DNA of 64,000 bases from Larkinella sp051857545 (GTDB taxonomy: Bacteria > Bacteroidota > Bacteroidia > Cytophagales > Spirosomataceae), in NCBI RefSeq assembly GCF_051857545.1, contig NZ_JBPZHB010000004.1, positions 620,001 through 684,000 of the forward strand. Direction: 5' to 3'. The notes beneath the pieces were generated by a model. That model worked only from the letters and a program-made list of their open reading frames with translations, was not told where the DNA came from and did no database searches. Each line of letters opens with the position of its first letter. Position 1 is the stretch's first letter. Both the position numbers and the translations under genes were made by a program. This document shows, in pieces, positions 8,542 through 17,117 of the stretch.

Positions 8542-8611
8542 ATGTAGGACAGAGAAAATAAGGAATGCAGACTGGATAGACTGACGGATTTGCCAACCGG
8601 TGCCGTATTGG

Positions 8612-8953
8612 TTACATCCGGAGTTTAATAAGTTCCAGATCGATCTGTTCTTTAAGCTGAATCAAAATCTGGCTGTGGGCATGCTTTTTTTGCAGTCGTT
8701 CCACCTGGGTCGACACGGTAGATTCGATCTCTGTCAACGATTCGGCCAGCAAGTGAGACAGTGTGTCCAATACATGCTGTTGCAGGGTTGTCAACCGAAA
8801 GACGGTTTTCGGGTTGGTTACCGGATTTTGCTCCAGTTGTTCGATCAGGTCAATCAAGACATTGTGTTGCTGCTGGATTTCATTTACCATGGTCAACCAT
8901 CGGCTTTCAATCACCGAATGACTGGGTAAAATAATTTCCTTTTTGTTTAACAT
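8612..8953 (-). CDS. Hypothetical coiled-coil protein (113 aa)
   Basis: The start is taken as ATG 8953 (MLNKKEIILP); a GTG four codons upstream (8965) is the alternative. Almost the whole product is predicted helix with heptad-like spacing of Leu/Ile/Val (NEIQQQHNVLIDLIEQLEQ, TLQQHVLDTLSHLLAESLTEI) and ends IDLELIKLRM. It has no signal peptide or membrane segment. No family was recognised. It stands alone: a terminator on the other strand lies downstream, and the SDR gene upstream on the same strand begins well away. Confidence 0.65.
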   Translation of the reverse strand: MLNKKEIILPSHSVIESRWLTMVNEIQQQHNVLIDLIEQLEQNPVTNPKTVFRLTTLQQHVLDTLSHLLAESLTEIESTVSTQVERLQKKHAHSQILIQLKEQIDLELIKLRM

Positions 8954-9097
8954 TTGAGCAACCACGCGAATGGCGATCTACCGTAAATGATTAAATCGTT
9001 GCGTAAAAATACATAAGTAATTATACATAAAAAACAGTTCCGGGCTTATTTTTTTTATTGAACGGCAAGTGTCTGTTAGTAAGCGGATTATACTGAA

Positions 9098-9847
9098 TTA
9101 TACGTAGATCATTTTTCGCGAAATTCCGCCGTCTACAATGAAGTTTTGTCCGGTAATAAATGAGTTGGAATCGTTGATCAAAAAGAGGATCATCCGGGCG
9201 ATGTCGTCGGCCTGCCCAACCCGGCCGGCCGGATGCTGCGCGTGGTCCTCGGGGCGGAGTTGTTCGTTGCGGGCCTTGCCTTTTTTCTTTAGAGCCGCCA
9301 CATCGATCCAGCCCGGACTGATGCAGTTGACGCGGACGTCCGGACCCAGACTAACTGCCAGCGAATGGGTCAGGGCAAATATGCCACCCTTCGACGCCGA
9401 ATAGGCAAAGGTTTCCGGTTCCGACTGAAAGGCGCGCGTGGAGCAGAGGTTAACGATGCTTCCCTGTTGTTCGGCGAGGTGGGGGGCGGTATATTTGGAG
9501 CAGAGGAAGGTGCCGGTCAGGTTGGTGCCAATGACTTTGTTCCAGTCTTCGAGTGTAAACCGTTCGAGCGGCTTTTCAACCTGAATGGCGGCATTGTTGA
9601 TGAGGTGGTTGATTTGACCGAACCGCTCGATGGTGGCTTTGACCGCATTTTTCACGGCGGTTTCGGAGGTGATGTCGCAATTGAGTACGAGGGACCTGGA
9701 GTTCGACGATTTCATGGTCTCGCTGAACTCTTCGAGCGCTTCGGCATCGCTTTCCCAAATGGCAACCCGGTAGCCGTGGGTCAATAAATACTGAGTCGTT
9801 ACACGCCCGATGCCCTGGGCTCCTCCGGTCACAATGACAGTTTGCAT
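9098..9847 (-). CDS. Short-chain dehydrogenase/reductase (SDR)
   Basis: 249 residues from ATG 9847 (MQTVIVTGG); an ATG four codons upstream (9859) is possible, but the Rossmann strand starts right at the chosen Met. TGGAQGIG is the NAD(P)-binding glycine motif, NNAA the structural motif, and AYSASKGG holds the catalytic Tyr and Lys. The C-terminus ITGQNFIVDGGIS is typical of classical SDRs. An acidic residue after strand 2 (WESDAE) hints at NAD rather than NADP. The substrate is unknown. It is divergently arranged with the HDAC-like gene, the starts being 43 bp apart, so the two promoters must overlap. Confidence 0.9.
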   Translation of the reverse strand: MQTVIVTGGAQGIGRVTTQYLLTHGYRVAIWESDAEALEEFSETMKSSNSRSLVLNCDITSETAVKNAVKATIERFGQINHLINNAAIQVEKPLERFTLEDWNKVIGTNLTGTFLCSKYTAPHLAEQQGSIVNLCSTRAFQSEPETFAYSASKGGIFALTHSLAVSLGPDVRVNCISPGWIDVAALKKKGKARNEQLRPEDHAQHPAGRVGQADDIARMILFLINDSNSFITGQNFIVDGGISRKMIYV

Positions 9848-9890
9848 AAGTGGATACATAGCTGGTTACTGTCCGCTAACTTACCGATGG

Positions 9891-10793
9891 ATGTTGAAAA
9901 TTGCTTATAATCCTATTTACCGACACCCGCTTCCCGAAGGCCACCGCTTTCCGATGTCGAAATATGAATTGATTCACGATCAGTTGCTGTATGAGGGAAC
10001 ATGCCAGCCCGCCAACTTTTTTTCCCCCGGTCTGGTCGATGATCGCTGGGTGCTGGCGGTCCATACTTCCGACTATGTCCGCCAGTTAAAAACGCTGCGT
10101 GTTCCGCCGGTTATGGTGCGCCGGATCGGTTTCCCGCTGTCAGAAGAATTAATTCAGCGGGAGTGGATGATTACGCAGGGAACCATCGATTGCAGTCTGA
10201 TCGCCTTACAGACCGGCATTGCCCTCAACATTGCCGGCGGCACCCACCACGCCTTTCCGGATCGGGGTGAAGGCTTTTGCCTTTTGAACGATGTAGCCGT
10301 GGCGGCCCGGTATGTACTCGATCATCAACTCGCTAAAAAAGTGCTGGTTATCGACCTGGATGTCCACCAGGGAAACGGAACGGCGGTTATTTTTCGACAG
10401 GAGCCCCGGGTTTTCACCTTCAGTATGCACGGCAAAGACAACTACCCGCTGCACAAGGAACAGTCGGATCTGGACGTGGCGTTGCCGACCGGAATGACCG
10501 ACGAAGACTACCTTAATCAGTTGGCCGAAACCTTGCCCCGTCTGTTAAAAGAACAAAAGCCCGATTTTCTGTTTTATATTTCCGGCGTCGATGTGTTGAA
10601 ATCCGACCGGCTTGGGAAGCTGAACCTGACCCGTGAAGGCTGCAAACAGCGCGACGAGTTTGTCTTTGAGCAAGCCCGCAAAGAAGGCTTGCCGATCGTG
10701 GTTTCGATGGGGGGCGGTTATTCCCCCCGAATGGCCGACATTGTGGAAGCGCATTGTAATACGTTTCGATTGGCAGAAAAACTTTACTTTTGA
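9891..10793 (+). CDS. Histone deacetylase-superfamily hydrolase
   Basis: 300 residues from ATG 9891 (MLKIAYNPIYRHPLPEGH), which places the family's first strand at the N-terminus; longer in-frame starts would overlap the divergent SDR gene. The zinc site is visible as Asp157 and His159 in DLDVHQGNG and Asp234 in SGVDVLKSD. The catalytic His pair is His119-His120 in GGTHHAF, and GGGYSP carries the glycine loop. These short bacterial members deacetylate small amines, acetyl-lysine or acetoin-type substrates; the real substrate is not shown here. It is likely cytoplasmic. The gene downstream starts 19 bp later and may be co-transcribed. Confidence 0.9.
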   Translation: MLKIAYNPIYRHPLPEGHRFPMSKYELIHDQLLYEGTCQPANFFSPGLVDDRWVLAVHTSDYVRQLKTLRVPPVMVRRIGFPLSEELIQREWMITQGTIDCSLIALQTGIALNIAGGTHHAFPDRGEGFCLLNDVAVAARYVLDHQLAKKVLVIDLDVHQGNGTAVIFRQEPRVFTFSMHGKDNYPLHKEQSDLDVALPTGMTDEDYLNQLAETLPRLLKEQKPDFLFYISGVDVLKSDRLGKLNLTREGCKQRDEFVFEQARKEGLPIVVSMGGGYSPRMADIVEAHCNTFRLAEKLYF

Positions 10794-10812
10794 GCGACGA
10801 AAACGAAAACAA

Positions 10813-11319
10813 ATGAAACTACAACTGTTGACACTCGTGTTGGGAATGGGGTTTTCGGCATCTGCCCTAGCCCAGCAAACGACGCCAAACCAGGCAAAAG
10901 AGGATACGCAACGGCGTTTGCGTCGGACGGAAACCCGCACCACGACCACGAAACTGTATCCGGAGCGGGATTCGATTCTGGTATTGCTCAAAAGCCGCAT
11001 GGCCGTTCTAAATCCGGGTTCGGGTACCACCGGCAGTGTGGCAACCTGGTTTACGGAAGAGGCAAAGATTACCGATTCGGACGGCAGCCGGAAAACACCG
11101 GCGGAATACCAGGCGTCGGGCGGGAAAATAAAGTACCAGCATTACCGCGTACGGAAACTGGAAATCAACGAAAATACCGCTCAATCTGTTGAAGTATACT
11201 CGTATGTTCCGGTCGAAAGCACCGGTACGGCATCCCGATCTGCAATGGTAACCAGCCAATTGCGGAAAGATCCGGACGGTCGGTGGCGGATTACGGATAT
11301 GCGCATTACCTCGAAATAG
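10813..11319 (+). CDS. Secreted hypothetical protein, possible NTF2-like fold
   Basis: 168 residues from ATG 10813, chosen because it opens a signal peptide (MKLQLLTLVLGMGFSASALA, cleavage before QQ). After a basic Thr-rich linker come DSILVLLKSRMAVLN, WFTEEAKITDSDG and a beta-rich C-terminal half ending DGRWRITDMRI. This order, with a terminal strand following GRWRI, recalls SnoaL/NTF2-like domains, but the match is only by pattern. It starts 19 bp after the HDAC-like gene and ends 29 bp before the HyuA-like gene, so the three may form an operon. Function unknown. Confidence 0.75.
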   Translation: MKLQLLTLVLGMGFSASALAQQTTPNQAKEDTQRRLRRTETRTTTTKLYPERDSILVLLKSRMAVLNPGSGTTGSVATWFTEEAKITDSDGSRKTPAEYQASGGKIKYQHYRVRKLEINENTAQSVEVYSYVPVESTGTASRSAMVTSQLRKDPDGRWRITDMRITSK

Positions 11320-11348
11320 AATCGTTTCTCACAGCCAAAAAGACCACC

Positions 11349-12653
11349 ATGAGTCGTTACCGTTTTAGCATTGATTTGGGAGAAACGTTTACAGATTTTG
11401 TGTTGATGGACGACGCGGGCCGGCTATCCATCAAGAAAATCCCCACCACCATTCATGATTCAACCGAGCGTTTGAAGGAGGAAATCGGGTATTTCATGGC
11501 GGAGAAAAAGGTAGATCCGGCGGTGGTAGAGGCCCTGGTGGTGGGGATGAGTGTACAAATGCCGCCGTCCATGGCCATCACCTGTGCCCGGAATCTGGAA
11601 GAGAAACTGCTGGCAGCCGGGTGGGCAACGCCGATTCGCCTGGTAACCAGCCACGGGCGTCTGCTCCCCATCGATGAAGCGGAGGAAAACCCCGAATCCA
11701 TCATGTCGCCCCGCATTGGTGGACTCATGACCGGGCGGTATTTTGGGAACCAGATCGGGCAGAAAAATCTTGTGGTACTGCGAATTGGCGGATCGTCGGC
11801 GTTTGTTTCACTGCAGAACGAACGATCGGCCACATCGATGGATTCACTGGATCAATCGTTGGAAAACCAGGTGCGTAGTTTTGAAATGGGCGGTAATAGC
11901 TACATCGGGCTGAATGAAGAAAAAGAACCCGTTCTGCTCGCCGAACATGCTACACCGGGTCCAGGGCCGGCTTGCTTCGATCGGGGCGGCACGGTGCCAA
12001 CACTGACGGATGTGGATTTGGTGTTGGGTTTTCTGAATAAAGATTATTTTCTATATGGGGCCATTCCACTTAAAGTGGATTTGGCCAAAAAGGCCATTCG
12101 GGAACACCTCGCAACACCCCTCAACATTTCGGTGGAAGAAGCCGCCATGCGGGTCTCCAACAGCGTTGAAGCGAAACTGGCGGCCCAAATCCGGGAATTG
12201 ACCGGGGCGCATACCGCTGAGCTGGAGACGTATAGCCTGCTGGCATTTGGGGGTGCAGGACCGGTTCATGCCTGTGAAATTGCCCGGCTGTTGGGGATTC
12301 AGCAGGTGGTGGTGCCGGTGGGAGCCGGGGTGTCGTCGGCATTGGGGTATCTGCTGGTGTTGGCCGAAAATGACCCGGAATGGCAAATACCGGCGGCTAT
12401 GCAACGGGCGGGCTATTACAACTCCACCCAGCGGACGGGAGATTTTCACGCCCTGAAGGGATACCGATCGGTGTATTATGAAAAGGATTTGACCCCCTGT
12501 GGTTGCCCGATCTACGACCGCGCTGGTATTCGTGCCGAAGACACCTTGTCAGGACCGGCGATCATCGAAGGCCCGGAATCCACCGTGGTGATGCACGAAA
12601 AAAGCTACGCCCGCATGGACGCGTTCCGAAATCTGCGGATTTTCTTACGATAG
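11349..12653 (+). CDS. Compact hydantoinase/oxoprolinase (HyuA-like) family protein
   Basis: 434 residues from ATG 11349 (MSRYRFSIDLGETFTDF). N-terminal IDLGETFTDFVLMDD corresponds to the DxGGTxTD phosphate motif of HyuA, with Glu replacing the second Gly. PGPACFDRGG, TLTDVDLVLGFLN and FGGAGPVHACEIARLLG are core HyuA motifs. Family members usually have about 650-700 residues; here the sequence jumps from GVSSALGYLLVLAEN to a short C-terminal part (LSGPAIIEGPESTVV), so a block is missing. No hyuB subunit gene is adjacent. It is the third gene of a likely operon after the HDAC-like and secreted proteins. ATP-dependent amide hydrolysis is the family reaction, but the altered motif makes activity doubtful. 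Confidence 0.8.
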   Translation: MSRYRFSIDLGETFTDFVLMDDAGRLSIKKIPTTIHDSTERLKEEIGYFMAEKKVDPAVVEALVVGMSVQMPPSMAITCARNLEEKLLAAGWATPIRLVTSHGRLLPIDEAEENPESIMSPRIGGLMTGRYFGNQIGQKNLVVLRIGGSSAFVSLQNERSATSMDSLDQSLENQVRSFEMGGNSYIGLNEEKEPVLLAEHATPGPGPACFDRGGTVPTLTDVDLVLGFLNKDYFLYGAIPLKVDLAKKAIREHLATPLNISVEEAAMRVSNSVEAKLAAQIRELTGAHTAELETYSLLAFGGAGPVHACEIARLLGIQQVVVPVGAGVSSALGYLLVLAENDPEWQIPAAMQRAGYYNSTQRTGDFHALKGYRSVYYEKDLTPCGCPIYDRAGIRAEDTLSGPAIIEGPESTVVMHEKSYARMDAFRNLRIFLR

Positions 12654-12664
12654 ATAAGAGAGAT

Positions 12665-12749
12665 TAGACAAGAGAGGTTAGACAAGAGAATAAAGACCCC
12701 AAAAGGGAACTTCACAGTCTCTACTCTCTTGTCTAACCTCTCTTGTCTA
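12665..12749. repeat. Long intergenic inverted repeat (33-bp arms, 2 mismatches)
   Basis: Arms 12665-12697 and 12717-12749 pair over 33 positions with two A-C mismatches and a 19-nt loop. TTAGACAAGAGA appears twice in tandem in the left arm. The right arm ends 2 bp before the stop of the convergent transglutaminase-like gene. It shares its word with the repeat at 3675-3750. Confidence 0.85.
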
Positions 12750-12750
12750 T

Positions 12751-13725
12751 TCACGAATTATAGATCGAAAACGACGCGATGCAGTCGTATTTCTTCACGC
12801 GGGCATTGCCCCGGGAGCGGGCAAAAATATGGAGCGTCGACCAGCCCCGGATCGGGACATTGAACTGCAACTGGTGCTGATTGCCATAGCGAGCCACTTT
12901 AACCGGAACTTCAGAACCTTTCGACTGTCCGAAACGACTGACCGTGCAGAGGTATTCCAGCGCCTGTTCGTTTTGCAGCGTCAGTTCCGCTTTTCCCTGC
13001 GTCCGGATTTGTCCGTTTCGCGGAAAGTCTGGCCCGAATCCCAACTGAAAATACGGATCATAGAGTTTTGGAAACCGGTCGAACTCGGTCTTGCTGAGTG
13101 GCTGATCCAGAAACTGCCAGCGAGAATCTGTAGGAAAGTGTTGGGAAACAAACACTTCCGGTGGCGTAAGGAAATAAAAATCATTGCTGCCAGCGCCTTC
13201 CGAAGCGGTGGTAACGGCCCAGGCTAAATCCAGCAAAAACCACTCATCTTCAATATTGACGGCATTCCATTCGTGGTCGACCACCGCAATGGGGCGTCCT
13301 GCTTCCTTGTCCTCCGTGCGGGCATACCCCCGGATGTTGACGGCCTGAACGCCCGCCCGTTTCAGGAGGTATTTGAACAACAGTGCATAGCCGGTGCAGA
13401 GCCCTTTTCGCTGGCGCAGAACCCGGTTGGCGTATTCAAATTCGGAATAATATTTCTGGGAACTCCGGTTGTGAACGGCCTCCAGATCGTAGCGGATGTG
13501 GGAAACCATCCAGGCGTAAATCACCCGGACCTTGTCCATATCCGTGCGGGCAGGAGCCGTCAGGTAGTCCGACAAACTGGTAATGCTTCGGGCGTACGAG
13601 TCCGGAGCATGACGTGCGTAGTAATCGATCTGGCCGTAGTGATCGCTGGGCGACACAACCGACGCAGGCTTCAATCCGACGCAAAAAACCAATACAAGTA
13701 CGATGGGCAGGAATCGGCGACACAT
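12751..13725 (-). CDS. Secreted transglutaminase-like domain protein
   Basis: 324 residues. The N-terminus MCRRFLPIVLVLVFCVGL is a signal peptide or anchor. The central domain has the papain-like triad of the transglutaminase-like superfamily: Cys in RKGLCTGYA (preceded by the expected basic-Gly), His in VDHEWNAV, Asp in LLDLAWA. The WMVSHIRYD segment upstream is typical of kyphoscoliosis-peptidase-like members. The C-terminal ~130 residues are beta-rich and unassigned. In bacteria such proteins are mostly proteases or peptide-bond-modifying enzymes outside the cytoplasm; substrate unknown. It converges on the HyuA-like gene across a long inverted repeat. The next minus-strand gene, bestrophin-like, lies 81 bp upstream. 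Confidence 0.85.
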   Translation of the reverse strand: MCRRFLPIVLVLVFCVGLKPASVVSPSDHYGQIDYYARHAPDSYARSITSLSDYLTAPARTDMDKVRVIYAWMVSHIRYDLEAVHNRSSQKYYSEFEYANRVLRQRKGLCTGYALLFKYLLKRAGVQAVNIRGYARTEDKEAGRPIAVVDHEWNAVNIEDEWFLLDLAWAVTTASEGAGSNDFYFLTPPEVFVSQHFPTDSRWQFLDQPLSKTEFDRFPKLYDPYFQLGFGPDFPRNGQIRTQGKAELTLQNEQALEYLCTVSRFGQSKGSEVPVKVARYGNQHQLQFNVPIRGWSTLHIFARSRGNARVKKYDCIASFSIYNS

Positions 13726-13806
13726 ATTCGTTCTACACTTGTCGATAAAACTGAAAACCGTTCCCGTTTATTGTTTTCCGCCGATGAATTCCTCCCCTGG
13801 TACCAT

Positions 13807-14820
13807 CTAGAGCAGGATATTATCCACCGCCTGCATACGTTCCGGCAGCTTGGTTTCGCCCAGCATTTCACGCAAATCGATCTCCACATTGCGGCAGATG
13901 GCCGTCATTGGAACGTCGTTGATGCTGTTTTCGAACGGGTTTTCGCTGGTGTCGCCAATGATTTCCATCGTGTTGAACACCCAGGAAATCAGGGTGTAGA
14001 ACGGAATGGTGAGCCAGACATACCAGTCGCCCAGTTTAGCCATTTCACCAAGCAAACCGTAGGGCAGGATCAGGACGAAAAGCCAGATGAAGACGTAACT
14101 GAAAAAGGCGTACTGGCGGGGAAACGGAAACGTTTTGATTCGCTCGCAGGCGCCCTGCTGGTTGTAACATTCGACCAGCAAGCGTTCCATTTCAGCGTGG
14201 TAGTACTCCGAAATCAGTCCTTTGGCCCGCAGTTCTTTGAGTTGGGCGGATTGGTTCCGGATCAGATGCGTGGCGGCATTCTGTCGCTTGATGATGAATT
14301 CGACTTCTTCAGTGGTTAAAAACGGTGCCAGGTCTTCATCCAGTTGGTGCAGCCGAAAGGCTTCGATGCGTTCGATCAGGGTATGCTCGGCCCCCACACA
14401 GGCCTCCCAAACCGTGCGTCGGCGAAGCTGGAGCCGCAGGGCGTTCAGAAAAGCCAGTTGGCGGTAGACCAGACTTTGGTGAATGGTTTTCAATTCCTGT
14501 TCCGAAACCGGAGCGGTGGCGTTCAGATTGGTCACGTAGTCCAATGCCATAATGGCCCACGACCGGCTGACGTTGACCAGACTGCCCCAGATCCGTCGCC
14601 CTTCCCACAGCCGTTCGTAGGAGGAATTGTTTTTGAAACCCACGTAGAACGCGACGGCGGTTCCGATCAGGCCGATGGGCAGAAAAGGGATGGCCAGACA
14701 CTGCCAGCCCGCCATGACATAGAGCAGACAGATGAGGGTGGAATACCCGAGAAAGAACAAGACCGAACGCCAGGCGAACGGGAAAATATGGTGAAATCGA
14801 ACCCGCTTAGAGGTATACAT
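13807..14820 (-). CDS. Bestrophin-family membrane channel protein
   Basis: 337 residues, the usual size for bacterial bestrophins (UPF0187). The N-terminus MYTSKRVRFHHIFPFAWRSV is followed by paired membrane segments (~18-60). The signature FKNNSSYERLWEGRRIWG (~62-80) and SRSWAI match the family, as do a second membrane pair (~220-265) and the conserved end PFENSINDVPMTAICRNVEIDL. Family members form pentameric anion or cation channels in the inner membrane; selectivity cannot be read here. It is transcribed with or just ahead of the transglutaminase-like gene. Confidence 0.9.
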   Translation of the reverse strand: MYTSKRVRFHHIFPFAWRSVLFFLGYSTLICLLYVMAGWQCLAIPFLPIGLIGTAVAFYVGFKNNSSYERLWEGRRIWGSLVNVSRSWAIMALDYVTNLNATAPVSEQELKTIHQSLVYRQLAFLNALRLQLRRRTVWEACVGAEHTLIERIEAFRLHQLDEDLAPFLTTEEVEFIIKRQNAATHLIRNQSAQLKELRAKGLISEYYHAEMERLLVECYNQQGACERIKTFPFPRQYAFFSYVFIWLFVLILPYGLLGEMAKLGDWYVWLTIPFYTLISWVFNTMEIIGDTSENPFENSINDVPMTAICRNVEIDLREMLGETKLPERMQAVDNILL

Positions 14821-14862
14821 GATGGATAGGAAGTTGGTTGAGTCGGTGTAAGATCACTAAAA

Positions 14863-14897
14863 AAAGACCTGCAAGGTTTGAAAGCTTACAGGTCTTT
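14863..14897 (-). terminator. Terminator of the DUF6580 gene
   Basis: AAAGACCTG (14863-14871) pairs with CAGGTCTTT (14889-14897). On the minus strand the stem is followed by a run of T (from the A-run at 14859-14865), fitting the end of the minus-strand gene 25 bp away. Confidence 0.75.
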
Positions 14898-14921
14898 AGG
14901 GTATCGATAAGATGACTGAAT

Positions 14922-15461
14922 TTATCGGGCGAGCCTGAAAACCGGAAACTGTCGTTGTAAAATATAATAACTGCCGAATAAAACTGTGCTGAAGGTCAGG
15001 TCGCCCAGCACGGCATTCAGAAAGAACGACTGGCCATCGTAGAACGCCAAACCGGCGGCATAACTGGCCATCAGGCCCTGGGGCGTTTGCGGGTAGAACG
15101 AACTGCCGTACCAGACTGCGAAATTGGTGATCAGAAAAAACAGGGCTGAGGACAGGAGCGAAGCGGTTAAGACCCGGCCAAAGGTGACTTTGCGCAGCAG
15201 AACAACGCCCAGCAACCAGATTACGGTGAAGGCACTGTAGACGCTCATCATCCCACTGTGGAAACCAATGAAGAGGTCACTGAGCAACATGGCGGCCAGC
15301 GGAATGGCCAGCCCGAGCCATTTGCGCTCAAAGGTGGCCGCGCCAAACAGGGCCAGGGCAGCAATGGGTGTAAAATTATACGGGTGAGGTAACAAACGAC
15401 TCAGAGCCGTGACAACGATGATGGCCGCTAACGATGCCGTACGAATGTGAATAAGCTTCAT
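14922..15461 (-). CDS. DUF6580 family membrane protein
   Basis: 179 residues with five or six hydrophobic segments. The hallmark HPYNFTPIAALALFGAATF lies at residues ~26-44, and SDLFIGFH and the FAVWYG loop are typical of this family. The fold resembles substrate-binding (S) components of ECF transporters, which is a family-level inference; no ATPase or T component gene is nearby. The last segment precedes a basic tail (FPVFRLAR). It is divergent from the DUF421 gene and has its own terminator, so it is monocistronic. Confidence 0.8.
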   Translation of the reverse strand: MKLIHIRTASLAAIIVVTALSRLLPHPYNFTPIAALALFGAATFERKWLGLAIPLAAMLLSDLFIGFHSGMMSVYSAFTVIWLLGVVLLRKVTFGRVLTASLLSSALFFLITNFAVWYGSSFYPQTPQGLMASYAAGLAFYDGQSFFLNAVLGDLTFSTVLFGSYYILQRQFPVFRLAR

Positions 15462-15595
15462 GGCGTGAAGTTACACCGAAAATTAAAAACTGTCAAAACC
15501 TGAATCAATTTGGGGGGCCGGACACTCAATTTGCTGTCGTATTTCCGCTACTTTCCGTCGCAGATCCGTTTCAGCATTCAAACCTTTTGTAAGCT

Positions 15596-16090
15596 ATGGA
15601 AAAACTCATTGGCGTTGACTGGCATTCGGTCTTTATCCCCACAACATCTGTTTTGGAAATGATGGTGCGCGGCACCCTCACGTATTGGTTTATCTTTTTA
15701 TACCTGCGGTTTTTCAGGCGCGGCACTGGACAACTGAATCTCAGCGACTTGCTACTTATTACGATGATTTCGGATGCCGCTCAGAACGCGATGGCCGGGC
15801 CGTATGAATCCGTGACGGAGGGTTTGTTTCTGGTCGGAACGCTGGTTTTCTGGGACTATACGCTCGACTGGTTGGGTTACCAGTCGGTTTTTCTAAAAAG
15901 ATTGATTGAACCCGATCCGATTTTACTGGTAAAGGATGGGCAGTTGATGCGCCAGAACATGAAGCGAGAGATGATCACGGAAGACGAATTGATCAGCATC
16001 CTGCGGGAAAACGGCGTTGACGATTACCACAATGTGAAAAAATGCTACCTCGAAGGCAGCGGAAACATTAGCGTAATCGAAAAAAAATAA
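15596..16090 (+). CDS. DUF421 (YetF-like) membrane protein
   Basis: 164 residues. Three membrane segments in the first ~100 residues (MMVRGTLTYWFIFLYLRFF, DLLLITMISDAAQNA, GLFLVGTLVFWDYTLDWLG) lead into a cytoplasmic YetF-type domain (KDGQLMRQNMKREMITEDEL ... LRENGVDDYHNVKKCYLE). This order and length match DUF421 proteins, whose role is not settled. The stop codon forms part of a terminator hairpin. Confidence 0.85.
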   Translation: MEKLIGVDWHSVFIPTTSVLEMMVRGTLTYWFIFLYLRFFRRGTGQLNLSDLLLITMISDAAQNAMAGPYESVTEGLFLVGTLVFWDYTLDWLGYQSVFLKRLIEPDPILLVKDGQLMRQNMKREMITEDELISILRENGVDDYHNVKKCYLEGSGNISVIEKK

Positions 16091-16148
16091 CCGGATAAAA
16101 TCGCCTAAAATCCAGACAATTAAAGGTGATTTTATCCGGTTTATTCGG
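16089..16148 (+). terminator. Terminator of the DUF421 gene
   Basis: Arms 16089-16106 and 16124-16141 pair over 18 bp with one G-U pair and a 17-nt loop, followed by TATT. The stop codon lies inside the left arm. It may also serve the convergent sigma-factor gene ending at 16151. Confidence 0.75.
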
Positions 16149-16150
16149 GA

Positions 16151-16708
16151 TCAATTCAGTTGATAAAAAATGAGTATATCTTTTACTTTATCCCGAACGC
16201 GTTTCAGCCGCATTTTGACGGCGCTGTCTTTAACCTGTAGTAGTATTGCCATTTCCCGGATGTTCATGTTGTCTTCATACTTCATTCGCAAATACATCGA
16301 CTCGCTGGGGGCGATTTTTTCCAGAATCAGATCCACAAGCTGGTAGCGTTCTTCCATCCCGGCGTAGTCGTTGGTTTCGGCCAGCGTCTTGACGATCTCG
16401 TGATCCAGTTCGACCCAGTCGCTCCGCCGACGGCCCATTTTCATGCGATCCATGCAATAGTTGGTCGAAACCGTGTAGAGCCAGGTCGAGAAGGTGGACT
16501 TTTCCTTGAAATTGTGTAGCCCGGACAAAACCCGCATGAAAATGTCCTGCGTGAAATCTTCCGCATCGACCGGGTCTTTGGTAATGGTCAAACACCGGCG
16601 GTATACCTTGTTTGAATAACGCTTGTAGAGTTGACCAAAATAGTCGCTTTGTTGGGTAGCAAGGTAATACCGTACCAGCTCCTCGTCGGTGTGACGATTG
16701 GTGTTCAT
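16151..16708 (-). CDS. ECF-type RNA polymerase sigma factor
   Basis: 185 residues from ATG 16708 (MNTNRHTDEELV); an upstream in-frame start at 16750 gives an unlikely Cys/Ser-rich leader. Region 2 (YFGQLYKRYSNKVYRRCLTI, DAEDFTQDIFMRVL, FSTWLYTVSTNYCMDRMK) and region 4 (LILEKIAPSESMYLRMKYED, MNIREMAILLQVKDSAVKMRLKR) are complete. The family redirects RNA polymerase to stress or envelope genes. No anti-sigma gene is adjacent, which is common for such factors in this phylum. A good promoter lies ~95-125 bp upstream on the minus strand. Confidence 0.92.
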   Translation of the reverse strand: MNTNRHTDEELVRYYLATQQSDYFGQLYKRYSNKVYRRCLTITKDPVDAEDFTQDIFMRVLSGLHNFKEKSTFSTWLYTVSTNYCMDRMKMGRRRSDWVELDHEIVKTLAETNDYAGMEERYQLVDLILEKIAPSESMYLRMKYEDNMNIREMAILLQVKDSAVKMRLKRVRDKVKDILIFYQLN

Positions 16709-16801
16709 AAGTTGATAGCACAGAAATCGTGAACTATGTATTGAACACAAAGAGGAGGCTGACCCTTTGAGTAATAATAACTGAGCAATCGCTCAATGAT
16801 C

Positions 16802-16832
16802 CAAAACTATTGATTGTCCATACAAATGTCAA
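16802..16832 (-). promoter_or_regulatory. Promoter of the ECF sigma gene
   Basis: On the minus strand TTG (16832-16830), 20 nt, then TAGTTTTG (16809-16802), an exact TAnnTTTG box. It lies 94 bp ahead of the sigma-factor start. Confidence 0.6.
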
Positions 16833-17117
16833 GGGGTAACTTTACTTTTATTTGATTTTCACCATTAGTTTATAATCAGTCCATCCTAAAAAAATATTGG
16901 ATTGATTTTAGGAGATGAACCGGATTCAGAAGACGGACTTGTATTATTGTCAGGAGTGGGAAAAAGTGCCTTTTTGGTCATATTCTTCAATAAGTTATAT
17001 CTATTTTTTGGGATAGAATCGGGAAGTAACACAATGAAAAAATAACAAACCCTTTTACCTTTGCCGAAAGAACCGAACGAGGCCTCAGGCCCTCCGCTCA
17101 TTTACAACACGATTCCA
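16833..17117. other. Upstream region of the DinB-like gene
   Basis: An AT-rich stretch between divergent genes. It holds TACCTTTG (17056-17063), an exact TAnnTTTG box 54 bp before the DinB-like start; no TTG sits at the right distance upstream. Nothing else recognisable was seen. Confidence 0.5.
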
